A stretch of DNA of 64,000 nucleotides from Bacteroidia bacterium (GTDB lineage Bacteria > Bacteroidota > Bacteroidia > Chitinophagales > JAUHXS01): positions 332,661 to 396,660 of the forward strand of contig JAUHXS010000001.1 of NCBI GenBank assembly GCA_030426955.1. Direction: 5' to 3'. Every line of letters begins with the position of its first letter. Position 1 is the stretch's first letter. The position numbers were made by a program, and so were the translations under genes. This document shows positions 45,968 through 54,381 of this stretch, one piece after another. Below the pieces are notes generated by a model. The model saw only the letters and a program-made list of their open reading frames with translations. It was not told the DNA's origin and searched no databases.

Positions 45968-47749
45968 TTAAAGCTGTTTGTTTTGATTATCAAATAACTC
46001 TTTATAATAACCATTTTTCTGGAGTAATTCATCGTGTGTACCTGACTCTAAAACACTTCCACTATCTAGGATAACTATCTTGTCAAAATTCAAAGATGTA
46101 ATGATTCTATGTGTAATTATAATGACAGTTTTATCCTCCCACAATGCTCCAAGATTCTTTACAATTTTTTTCTCTGTTGTTGCATCAACGGCTGATAAAC
46201 AATCATCAAGAAGTAAAACTGGGCTATCTTTTAACAATGCACGAGCCAGTGATATTCTTTGCTTCTGCCCTCCTGACAAAGTCACTCCTCTTTCTCCTAT
46301 CAGATTATCAAATTGTTTAGGAATAGCCCCAATCTCTTTTTTAATAGATGCCAGCTCGGCAGCTTGAACAATTAACTCTTTTTCTGCATCATTTGCAGAG
46401 AAGGCGATATTATTTGAAATCGTATCAGAAAATAAAAACACGTCTTGTGGGACATAGCTAATCAAACTTCTAAGTCGCTCTAAATCTAATTCTTTAATAT
46501 TATTACTATTGATCTTTATATTCCCTTTTGTAACATCATAAAGTCGCGTCAATAGGTTAGCAACGGTTGACTTACCTGATCCAGTCTTACCCATTATTGC
46601 TATTTTATCTCCAGGTTTTATGTCTAAAGAGAAATTCTTAATTGCCTCAATTCCAGTATCTGGATAAACAAATCCTACATTTTCAAACCTTATATTTATA
46701 CTATTTTTATCAGTAAGACTTACCGTCCCAGAGTGTATTACAGGCTCAACTTGTAAAAATTCGTTTATTCTTTTCTGAGAAGCCTCTGCACGTTGAATTA
46801 GCGATGCCACCCACCCTACTGAGGCAATCGGCCATGTCAACATATTGATGTATATCACAAATTCTGCAATATTACCTGTTGTAATTTCACCTGAAATGAC
46901 TTTTAATCCTCCTAAATAAATAGTCAGGATGGTACTTAATCCTGTTAATAATAACATCAAAGGGAAAAAGAGTGACTCAACTCGTGCCAAACTTAGTGTC
47001 CTATCTTTATATTCCTCGCACTCACTATCAAAAAAGGCTTTCATTGATTTTTCCTGAACGAATGACTTTATGATTCTTATTCCAGAGAAAGATTCCTGAG
47101 CAATACTTGTAAGATGAGACAACTGCTTTTGGATCGCTTCACTGCGCTTATTAATCCTACTGCTTACGAAATATATTGAAAAAGACAATATGGGTAACGG
47201 TAATAAAACGTAAAGAGTCAATTGCACATTTACGCTCAACATCATATAAATCGTTACGATAAATAATGCTCCTAGGTTAATACTATACATAATCGCTGGG
47301 CCCAGATACATTCTAACTCTTGAGACATCTTCTGTAATTCTCGACATTAAGTCTCCTGTCATGTTCTTTTTATAAAATGCCATATCCATTTTACTGTAAT
47401 GTTTGTATACATCATTCTTTAAATCAAACTCAATTAAACGTGACATGACAATGATGGTTTGCCTCATGAAAAACATAAACAACCCTCTCATTATAGCAAG
47501 GCCAATAACAATTAGTCCAAAAATAAATATGCTTTCAACCAATGTATCGTATATATTGCCTTTTACCGTTTCATCGGCTGTTGCACTATAGAGCTTAAGT
47601 TGCTCTTTAACCAAATCAAAGGCTCTCCTAATTACTTGGGCAGGGAAAATGGCAAAAATGTTAGAAATGATAATAAATATAATTCCAGAAATAAATCGAA
47701 GCTTATACTTTAAAATATATTTATTAAGTGCCTTTAATGATCCCAACAA
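45968..47749 (-). CDS. ABC exporter, permease-ATPase fusion (MsbA/BmrC-like)
   Basis: A half-size ABC exporter (593 residues) for lipids or drugs in the inner membrane. Six membrane helices occupy about 1-310, followed by the ATPase domain: Walker A GKTGSGKST (about 385), Q-loop SYVPQDVFLFS, signature LSGGQKQRISLARALL, Walker B VLLLDD and H-loop HRI. After Walker B the usual catalytic Glu is an Asp (LLLDDCLSAVD), as in BmrC/YheI-type half transporters. The start is TTG at 47749: no ATG or GTG exists in frame before the upstream stop. Its partner, if it is a heterodimer, is not in the window. It is divergent from leucine dehydrogenase. Confidence 0.85.
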   Translation of the reverse strand: MLGSLKALNKYILKYKLRFISGIIFIIISNIFAIFPAQVIRRAFDLVKEQLKLYSATADETVKGNIYDTLVESIFIFGLIVIGLAIMRGLFMFFMRQTIIVMSRLIEFDLKNDVYKHYSKMDMAFYKKNMTGDLMSRITEDVSRVRMYLGPAIMYSINLGALFIVTIYMMLSVNVQLTLYVLLPLPILSFSIYFVSSRINKRSEAIQKQLSHLTSIAQESFSGIRIIKSFVQEKSMKAFFDSECEEYKDRTLSLARVESLFFPLMLLLTGLSTILTIYLGGLKVISGEITTGNIAEFVIYINMLTWPIASVGWVASLIQRAEASQKRINEFLQVEPVIHSGTVSLTDKNSINIRFENVGFVYPDTGIEAIKNFSLDIKPGDKIAIMGKTGSGKSTVANLLTRLYDVTKGNIKINSNNIKELDLERLRSLISYVPQDVFLFSDTISNNIAFSANDAEKELIVQAAELASIKKEIGAIPKQFDNLIGERGVTLSGGQKQRISLARALLKDSPVLLLDDCLSAVDATTEKKIVKNLGALWEDKTVIIITHRIITSLNFDKIVILDSGSVLESGTHDELLQKNGYYKELFDNQNKQL

Positions 47750-47766
47750 ACTATCCTTTATGATAG

Positions 47767-47774
47767 CAAAGCTA
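47767..47774 (-). promoter_or_regulatory. -7 promoter box for the ABC exporter
   Basis: On the minus strand the bases read TAGCTTTG, a perfect TAnnTTTG, 17 bases upstream of the TTG start. It supports that start, since it allows only a short leader. Confidence 0.4.
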
Positions 47775-47842
47775 AGCTTTATTATTACTCTTTTCTAAAA
47801 TTCAAGTCGAGAGACCAAGAATAATTCAAAAAATAATTTAGC

Positions 47843-47873
47843 TTTGCTCCGCAATTGATTTGTAGTATCTTTA
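47843..47873 (+). promoter_or_regulatory. Promoter of the leucine dehydrogenase-nusB operon
   Basis: TTTG at 47843-47846 and TATCTTTA at 47866-47873 are 19 bases apart, matching the Bacteroidota promoter with one mismatch at the last base of the -7 box. The ATG is 24 bases further downstream. Confidence 0.5.
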
Positions 47874-47897
47874 AAAGAAGACAAAACGGTATTTACG

Positions 47898-49001
47898 ATG
47901 CAAGAAACCTTGATACAAAATAAGACGGAGGAGACATTATTTGGACAGTTAGATCAATATGAGCATGAGCAAGTTGTTTACGGCTATGATAAAGACACTG
48001 GATTAAAATGCATTATTGCAATACACAATACAGTTTTAGGGCCAGCACTCGGAGGCACTAGGATTTGGAATTACAATTCAGAAAAGGAAGCCCTAAAAGA
48101 TGTTTTAAGGTTATCTAGAGGAATGACTTACAAATCAGCGATAAGCGGTATCAACCTTGGTGGAGGGAAAGCAGTTCTTATTGGAGACTCTAGGCAAGAA
48201 AAATATAAATCAGAAAAACTTTGGAGAAGCTATGGAAAAGTAGTCAATAGCTTAAACGGTAAATATGTTACTGCTGAAGATGTTGGAACATCTGCAAAAG
48301 AGATGGAATATATTGCCGAGGAAACGGAGTGGGTTATGGGCAAGCCTTCTTACCTTGGAGGGAGTGGAGATCCTTCTCCTATGACTGCATATGGAACTTA
48401 TTTAGGCATGAAAGCTTCTGCAAAGAAAAAGTGGGGGAATGATAGCCTAGAAGGCAAAAAGGTAATGGTTCAAGGTGCGGGTCACGTTGGGGCATATCTT
48501 ATCGGATACCTAGCTAAAGAAGGAGCACAAATATTGGTATCTGATATTTACGAAGACAAGATTGAAGCTATTGCAAAAGAACATAAAGTGGAAGTAATCC
48601 CTGCTGATGACGTTTATGATGTAGACATGGACATTTACGCACCTTGTGCGCTGGGTGCTACTCTAAATGATGATACAATAGATAAGTTGAAATGCAGCAT
48701 TATTTCTGGTGCAGCCAACAATCAGTTAGAAAATGAAAAGATACATGGTAACATTTTAAAAGAGCGAGATATCTTATACGCCCCTGACTTTTTAATTAAT
48801 GCTGGAGGCGTCATCAATGTTTATCTTGAATTAGTTGGCTATAGTGAGGAAAGAGCTTACGCCACTACTGAAAAAATCTATGATAGAACTTTAGAGATAT
48901 ACGCTCGAGCTGAGAAAGATAATATCACATCTCATCAGGCAGCAATAGAATTAGCTGAAGAGCGTATAAACGATATTGCAAAATTAAAAGCTAAGATTTA
49001 A
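47898..49001 (+). CDS. Leucine dehydrogenase (Glu/Leu/Phe/Val dehydrogenase family)
   Basis: NAD-dependent oxidative deamination of branched-chain amino acids, in the cytosol. The 367 residues fit leucine/valine dehydrogenase rather than glutamate dehydrogenase. GPALGGTR is at 48-55, the substrate-binding Lys79 in MTYKSA and the catalytic Lys91 in GGGKA are 12 apart, as in leucine dehydrogenase, and EDVGTS follows. The Rossmann motif VQGAGHVGAYL sits near 192. Leucine versus valine preference cannot be read. In Flavobacteriia this gene is usually next to an ABC transporter and nusB, as here. Confidence 0.92.
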   Translation: MQETLIQNKTEETLFGQLDQYEHEQVVYGYDKDTGLKCIIAIHNTVLGPALGGTRIWNYNSEKEALKDVLRLSRGMTYKSAISGINLGGGKAVLIGDSRQEKYKSEKLWRSYGKVVNSLNGKYVTAEDVGTSAKEMEYIAEETEWVMGKPSYLGGSGDPSPMTAYGTYLGMKASAKKKWGNDSLEGKKVMVQGAGHVGAYLIGYLAKEGAQILVSDIYEDKIEAIAKEHKVEVIPADDVYDVDMDIYAPCALGATLNDDTIDKLKCSIISGAANNQLENEKIHGNILKERDILYAPDFLINAGGVINVYLELVGYSEERAYATTEKIYDRTLEIYARAEKDNITSHQAAIELAEERINDIAKLKAKI

Positions 49002-49018
49002 GCTACCTTCTGCGAAGT

Positions 49019-49948
49019 ATGCTTACGAGGAGAAATATTCGAATTAAGGTAATGCAAACGCTCTACATTAAGGAGCAAAATGATGATTTGCAATTACCAC
49101 AAGTAGAAAAACAGCTTACAGACCTGATAGAGGACACTTACCACCTATATCTTTATCTTTTATTATTTATTGAACAAGTTGCCGAACAATCAACAGTACA
49201 TGCAACTACTCAATCTGAGAAGCTCTTAGAAGAGAATAAGAAGAAGTTCATCTCTACTAAGATCAATGAAAACCCAATTGTTCAGTTTATAAGAGAAGAT
49301 GAAGCTATCCAGAAAGCTATAAAAAAGGCTAAATTAAAATATCTTCTAGATGAAAAGCTAATCGAAAAAACTTACAAACAACTTATCGAAACACCTGAGT
49401 ACAGAGACTATATCAACAATGAATCTAATGATTGGAAAAGTCATCATAAAATAATTTCTTACTTACTAAATCCATTATTAGCAGACAATGAAGATTTCGA
49501 TGATCATCTAGAAGCATTTTTACCTAATTGGCAAGACGATGCCGAAATGGTTATCAACTATGTATTAAAAAATTCATCCAAAAGCTCTGGAAGGATTTTT
49601 GATGCAAGTTTTAGCTGGAAAGAAGAGGAAACATTTGCCCAAGAATTGCTTAATACTACTATTAAGAATGAATCGGAGTATAAAAAACTTATTCAAGAAA
49701 AAGCAAAAAACTGGGAAGTTGATAGAATAACAGTCTTAGACATCATTCTAATGCAAATGGCTGTTTGTGAGTTTTTGGAATTCCCATTCATCCCCACTAA
49801 AGTGACGATGAACGAATACATTGAGTTATCTAAATTCTACAGCACTCCTAAAAGTAAAGAGTTTATCAATGGTATCATCGATAAGCTGAGAATCCAACTA
49901 GTAGAGGAAGGGAAGATCAAAAAGACTGGTAGAGGGTTAGTAGAGTAA
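49019..49948 (+). CDS. nusB: Transcription antitermination factor NusB
   Basis: RNA-binding component (with NusE/S10) of the rRNA antitermination complex. At 309 residues it is the long Bacteroidota form, about twice the E. coli length. It begins with LTRRNIRIKVMQTLYI, followed by an inserted helical region. The canonical C-terminal half (about 195-300) reads FAQELLNTTIKNE…W.VDRITVLDIILMQMAVCEFLEF…NEYIELSKFYSTPKSKEFINGIID. It is 17 bases after leucine dehydrogenase and likely cotranscribed. The usual next genes (DUF1573, yajC) are not here; a T9SS cargo gene with its own promoter follows. Confidence 0.92.
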   Translation: MLTRRNIRIKVMQTLYIKEQNDDLQLPQVEKQLTDLIEDTYHLYLYLLLFIEQVAEQSTVHATTQSEKLLEENKKKFISTKINENPIVQFIREDEAIQKAIKKAKLKYLLDEKLIEKTYKQLIETPEYRDYINNESNDWKSHHKIISYLLNPLLADNEDFDDHLEAFLPNWQDDAEMVINYVLKNSSKSSGRIFDASFSWKEEETFAQELLNTTIKNESEYKKLIQEKAKNWEVDRITVLDIILMQMAVCEFLEFPFIPTKVTMNEYIELSKFYSTPKSKEFINGIIDKLRIQLVEEGKIKKTGRGLVE

Positions 49949-49967
49949 TGTTACTGGATTAGTCTCA

Positions 49968-49985
49968 TTACCCTAAGTAGGGTAA
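49968..49985. promoter_or_regulatory. 7-2-7 inverted repeat before a T9SS cargo gene
   Basis: TTACCCTAAGTAGGGTAA is a perfect inverted repeat; its inner part is TACCCTA-AG-TAGGGTA. The TACYYMT-N2-AKRRGTA layout is the one bound by NarL-type (GerE/LuxR) response regulators. It lies 8 bases upstream of the -33 element of the 50040 promoter, a plausible activator position. A weak terminator for nusB is the alternative, but no T-run follows. Confidence 0.5.
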
Positions 49986-49993
49986 ACGACGTA

Positions 49994-50024
49994 TTGTATA
50001 ATTAAGTTTAGCAAACTATATTTG
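49994..50024 (+). promoter_or_regulatory. Promoter of the beta-propeller T9SS gene
   Basis: TTG at 49994-49996 and a perfect TATATTTG at 50017-50024 are 20 bases apart. Transcription would start about ten bases before the ATG at 50040. Confidence 0.6.
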
Positions 50025-50039
50025 TAGATATTATAAACT

Positions 50040-51230
50040 ATGGCTATGAAAAACCGATATCTCTTATTGACTAATCTCTTAATATTTACCACCACTCTTT
50101 TATACGGTCAGCAAGCTTATGTTGAGGGCTATGGATATATGACTGTTGTAGACCCCACCAATCATAGCACACAAGATTCAATTTGTTGTGCAAACTTCAT
50201 TTCACCTGCCCCTTCAAATGATAACTCTACTATATATACGGTAAAAGTAGATTTTGCAAATGGGAATAAAATTTATTACATCGATCATGGTACCAAGCAG
50301 GTTACTGATTCCATAGATCTAGTTGCACATGGAGTGGAAACAGGTTTTAATACAAACTTATTATTCGCTAGAAATGTTGCAAATAATAACATTTATCTAA
50401 TTGATCCTTCTACAAAAAGTATAGACTCATTAAGTTTTAATAACCCTTCGAATCTTAATCGGCGACCAAATAGTGAGGAGGTTTGGGTGTCTAACGGTGC
50501 CAGCTTTGGGGTTGTTGATTATAGCTCTGGGACGACCATTACGACATATACCTATCATACTGGTAGTACTTTTTTTCATGCAGGAATAAGTTTTTCTCAT
50601 GATGGCACACAAGCTATTATGAGAGATTTCATGAGAGAACGCATTTATTTTATCAATGCCAATACAAAGTCTATTATAGATTCTATGGATGTAAATGGGG
50701 AATATCTAGAGTTTAATAGTGATGCAAGTGAATACATTGCCGTACACGGCACCAAAATGTATCGATACAATGTATCCACAAAATCAGTTATCGACTCCAC
50801 AGAATTACCTCACACAGGTTTTGATATTTTCAGAAATCCAGTGGCTGAAGAGATATGGGTTGTGTACCATAATGATGATAGTATCGGAATTTTTAACATT
50901 AACACACTTGCTTCCATAAAAACTATTGGAACAGGCTCCAACCCACACAAAGTAGCATTTATTGATGTGCAGAACAGCACCTTTATAGAAGCAAATAAAA
51001 AAGCAATAAGTGTTTACCCCAATCCTGCTTCTGAATATATTTCTTTTCAAGGCATAGCATTAACAAAGGTTTATATTTATGATAATATGGGTAGGCTTAT
51101 TATACAACAGTCAAATAACCTTAATAAAATGATTTCGGTAAAACAACTTACAAAAGGAATTTATACTATACGTGCTTATGACGAAAGGGGGCAAGTATAC
51201 CTGAATAGATTAATAAAAAGCGAAAGTTAA
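50040..51230 (+). CDS. T9SS type A protein with YVTN-like beta-propeller
   Basis: A 396-residue exported protein. A signal peptide (MAMKNRYLLLTNLLIFTTTLLYGQ) precedes a propeller of YVTN-like blades. Each blade has the form N.I.Y.ID..TK.V.DSI (for example NIYLIDPSTKSIDSL, RIYFINANTKSIIDSM, KMYRYNVSTKSVIDST), and the last ends GTGSNPHKVAF. The C-terminus (about 320-396) is a type A sorting domain: ISVYPNPASEYISFQGIALTKVYIYDNMGRLIIQQ…LTKGIYTIRAYDERG. It is monocistronic with a clear promoter and a NarL-type repeat upstream, and converges on the iron-sulfur gene. Confidence 0.85.
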   Translation: MAMKNRYLLLTNLLIFTTTLLYGQQAYVEGYGYMTVVDPTNHSTQDSICCANFISPAPSNDNSTIYTVKVDFANGNKIYYIDHGTKQVTDSIDLVAHGVETGFNTNLLFARNVANNNIYLIDPSTKSIDSLSFNNPSNLNRRPNSEEVWVSNGASFGVVDYSSGTTITTYTYHTGSTFFHAGISFSHDGTQAIMRDFMRERIYFINANTKSIIDSMDVNGEYLEFNSDASEYIAVHGTKMYRYNVSTKSVIDSTELPHTGFDIFRNPVAEEIWVVYHNDDSIGIFNINTLASIKTIGTGSNPHKVAFIDVQNSTFIEANKKAISVYPNPASEYISFQGIALTKVYIYDNMGRLIIQQSNNLNKMISVKQLTKGIYTIRAYDERGQVYLNRLIKSES

Positions 51231-51284
51231 GCACATTCACAAAAAAAGGGCTTGCGCTAAAAATACTTGAAGAGCATGGGGCAT

Positions 51285-52082
51285 TTACAAATCATTAGCT
51301 TTCGCCACAATCTCCGCTAAATCCAGATTCTCGATCTCTTCCTCTTTACCTTTTGTTTTAACCCCATCCATAAGCATAGTCATACAAAAAGGACATGCGG
51401 AAGCAACAACATTTGCCTTAGTTTCAATCGCCTCTTCAATCCGTTCTTGATTAATTCTCTTCTCTCCTGGCTCATCTTCTTTAAACATCTGAGCACCTCC
51501 AGCTCCACAACAAAGCCCTTTAGCTTTGCAACGTTTCATCTCTACCAAATCTGCATCCAACTGTTCTAGAACTTTTCTTGGTGCTTCATAAATACCATTT
51601 GATCGCCCGATGTAGCAAGAGTCATGATAAGTTATCTTCTTTCCTTTAAAGTGATTACCATCCGTCATCTTTATTCTACCTTGATCTATTAACTCTTGGA
51701 GTAATACCGTATGATGAATGACTTCATAGTTACCACCCAAATCAGGATATTCATTTTTTAAGGTATTAAAACAATGAGGACAAGCTGTAACAATCTTAGT
51801 AATGTTATATCCGTTTAAAACTTGAATATTACTCATTGCTTGCATCTGAAACAAAAACTCATTACCTGCTCTTCTAGCGGGATCTCCAGTACAACTTTCT
51901 TCTGTTCCAAGAATGGCAAACTTAATACCTACATGGTGTAATATTTTAGAAAAAGCAACAGTAATTTTTTGTGCTCGTTCGTCATAACTTCCAGCACAGC
52001 CTACCCAAAACAAAATTTCAGGTTGCTCCCCTTTGGCAATCATTTCAGCAACTGTTGGCACGGAATATGTGGTATCACTCAT
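51285..52082 (-). CDS. CCG-domain (Fe-S)-binding protein, HdrB/LutA-like
   Basis: A 265-residue protein with two cysteine-rich CCG-type domains, as in heterodisulfide reductase HdrB, GlpC and LutA. The second motif is full: C156, C191-C192 and C230-x-x-C233. The first is C29, C64 and C101-x-x-C104, with Ser63 in place of one Cys (ESCTGD), which is usual in this subfamily. Such proteins carry a non-cubane iron-sulfur cluster and pass electrons within oxidoreductase complexes. In Bacteroidota it is normally paired with a longer ferredoxin-CCG partner; that gene is not adjacent here. Confidence 0.88.
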   Translation of the reverse strand: MSDTTYSVPTVAEMIAKGEQPEILFWVGCAGSYDERAQKITVAFSKILHHVGIKFAILGTEESCTGDPARRAGNEFLFQMQAMSNIQVLNGYNITKIVTACPHCFNTLKNEYPDLGGNYEVIHHTVLLQELIDQGRIKMTDGNHFKGKKITYHDSCYIGRSNGIYEAPRKVLEQLDADLVEMKRCKAKGLCCGAGGAQMFKEDEPGEKRINQERIEEAIETKANVVASACPFCMTMLMDGVKTKGKEEEIENLDLAEIVAKANDL

Positions 52083-52168
52083 ATTACTAATTTGAAATAA
52101 ATATACTATAAAAAGTTTTATCCGCTAAATTTAAGGGACAGGACAAAGGATTTTTAAAATACTGGCAC

Positions 52169-54301
52169 CTAGCGCAAGACTTGAATGTTTCCCACCCTAC
52201 TTATATGTTTACCAAAGGGAATATCAAAGTCTAGCTTATAAACATATACGCCCTGGGAAACGCTCCTTCCATTATAAGTTCCATCCCAAAAGTCCTTATT
52301 ATCTGCAAATTGATATATCAACTTACCTTTCTGGTCATATATGCTGAGATTAAAATTATTCTTACTAGCTCTTAAGACTTTCAAAACATCATTCTCTCCG
52401 TCTTCATTTGGCGTAAAGACATTAGGAATAAATGGATATTCACAAGAAACCACCTCAATAGATAGCGAATCCATGTATTGAACAAATGAGTTGCCAAAGC
52501 ATGGGTCTTTGTATTCAGCATCTAGAAGGTAGTTTGTAGAACTATCTGGAAATACCATCGCATCTAAACTAAAGGTATCATCATTTATCACATTGATCCA
52601 ATACCCCGTTATGTCTGCTTGAGATTTAACGAACAACTCTAAAGGTTCTTGCTCACATATTGCCTGATCAATTGGTATTTCTAGACTAGCTGCGCTATTA
52701 TAACAAACCGTATTCCCCGAAGCATCTGTTAAAGGTGCCTGAATAAGAAATGAATTAAATAACTCAAATGGCACCAAAGGGTTTTGTTGTGGCTTACAAG
52801 GTACTCTGAGATTATCATCAATATTAGTGATGTTATAGTTATACTGATTCATAAGATGCCTGGATGGTGCCCAACTAGGGTTAGAAAAGGCGACTATATC
52901 CCTAAGCGTACAACCTATTAGAATATCAGTATGTCCGTCCTTATCAATATCTGCAATGGTAGGCCGCTCTTGTAATGTTCCACTTCGACACTCAACAATT
53001 GCCTCTAAAGAACCATCTTTTCCATTAAAAATCCTCAGGGAATCAGTCCTATTGACGATATCTAAAAAGCCATCACAGTTGAAGTCAAAAGCAGAGCTAC
53101 TCGGAGTTAGATTTGCTGAGCCATCACGTATTTTTTGAACCCAAACCACATTCATATTATTATCGAGCATATAAATGCTATCCTCATTCGATATAACAAT
53201 CTCTGCCTCTCCATCGTTATCAAAATCTGCTACTGTCGGCGTACTACCCAACTGAGAAGTTGTGGGTGGCATTGTAAACGTGTTTCCAATCTGGTCTCCA
53301 GTTCTAGGGTTCCAGACATAAACAGCAGCGCCATGGTTAACAATCACATCCAATTGGTCATCTCCGTCAAAATCTGCAACCGCAGTATATCCATCATTTA
53401 GAGAATCATTATTGGTTGTACTTTCTATTTTCAAGAAAGATACTCCTGGATCATAAGCATATACTACATCTCCACAGATTAATTCTAATCCATCGCAATC
53501 GCCACAAAAAGAACTTGGAAGCACATCTGCTGCAACAGAAACCCTCATCCAAGATTGATTAGCAAAACCAGATGGAGGCACTCCTTCTGAAGAAAAACCT
53601 CTAGCTAATAATGCTCCTGTATTTGCATTATAAATTCTATTTCGCACATATACTTCTGGTGAAAAGTCTCCATCGAAGTCTGCTAACCCTGGGTTTGCGG
53701 GATAACCACTAGATATAAAACCAATAGCAAGAGAATTTATTTTATTATGCCACTTAATACTCCCATCATGCTCAAAGCAAACTAAGCCCACATTATCACC
53801 AGGAAATTCTTGCATAGAACCAATAATTTCTCCAAATCCATCATTATCCACATCTCCAATTGCAAAATTTCTATAGATCGTTTCTGCTACGATATCTTTA
53901 GAAAAAGTAACAGCACCATCTACGCCACTCCGATATATAAGCCTAGGAGAGCCTAAGGGTTGATTTTGAACGGTAATGATATCAACTACTCCATCTTTAT
54001 TAACATCAGCAACAGCAAAGGTTGAAAAGGTAGAATATGAAGAGTCCTCCACACTCCATTTTTGAGATAAATTCATGGAAGGATCATCCACCTGATTTTT
54101 GACACAATTTTCGTCAAATAGCTCATCCGTGGAAGTCTTAATTACAAAATCTTCGCAAAAACTGCTACCATAACATTCTGAATCGTAACAATCAATTAGT
54201 CCATCTCCATCGTTATCTTGACAGTCACCACACACTTCTTGCGCAAGAGAATTTGCAAAAAAACAACATAGTATAGCAAAACACAAAAACCTGAAAATCA
54301 T
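52169..54301 (-). CDS. FG-GAP/VCBS-repeat protein with T9SS type B sorting domain
   Basis: A 710-residue surface protein. The signal peptide (MIFRFLCFAILCCFFANSLA) is followed by a calcium-loop-like cysteine segment (CGDCQDNDGDGLIDCYDSEC). Integrin-like FG-GAP/VCBS repeats extend over about 85-460, recognisable as AVADVNKDGVVDIITV, AIGDVDNDGFGEIIG, LADFDGDFSPEVYV, AVADFDGDDQLDVIV, TVADFDNDGEAEIVI and TIADIDKDGHTDILI, each with a DxDxDG calcium loop. The C-terminal 85 residues are a gliding-motility type B domain: FIPNVFTPNEDGENDVL…NLSIYDQKGKLIYQ…WDGTYNGR…QGVYVYKLDF. It precedes the iron-sulfur gene by 86 bases. Confidence 0.9.
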   Translation of the reverse strand: MIFRFLCFAILCCFFANSLAQEVCGDCQDNDGDGLIDCYDSECYGSSFCEDFVIKTSTDELFDENCVKNQVDDPSMNLSQKWSVEDSSYSTFSTFAVADVNKDGVVDIITVQNQPLGSPRLIYRSGVDGAVTFSKDIVAETIYRNFAIGDVDNDGFGEIIGSMQEFPGDNVGLVCFEHDGSIKWHNKINSLAIGFISSGYPANPGLADFDGDFSPEVYVRNRIYNANTGALLARGFSSEGVPPSGFANQSWMRVSVAADVLPSSFCGDCDGLELICGDVVYAYDPGVSFLKIESTTNNDSLNDGYTAVADFDGDDQLDVIVNHGAAVYVWNPRTGDQIGNTFTMPPTTSQLGSTPTVADFDNDGEAEIVISNEDSIYMLDNNMNVVWVQKIRDGSANLTPSSSAFDFNCDGFLDIVNRTDSLRIFNGKDGSLEAIVECRSGTLQERPTIADIDKDGHTDILIGCTLRDIVAFSNPSWAPSRHLMNQYNYNITNIDDNLRVPCKPQQNPLVPFELFNSFLIQAPLTDASGNTVCYNSAASLEIPIDQAICEQEPLELFVKSQADITGYWINVINDDTFSLDAMVFPDSSTNYLLDAEYKDPCFGNSFVQYMDSLSIEVVSCEYPFIPNVFTPNEDGENDVLKVLRASKNNFNLSIYDQKGKLIYQFADNKDFWDGTYNGRSVSQGVYVYKLDFDIPFGKHISRVGNIQVLR

Positions 54302-54381
54302 AATCAGGTTAAGATATGTATAAAAGAATACCTTTCAGAAGAAAAAAATTGATAAAATCATATTTTAAACACGATAATTCC

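Noticed and set aside
45952-45972. Hairpin TTTAAATC-AGGGA-GATTTAAA at the end of the ABC exporter gene
   Set aside because: The 8-bp stem is AT-only at the base, overlaps the stop codon and is not followed by a T-run on either strand, so I do not call it a terminator.
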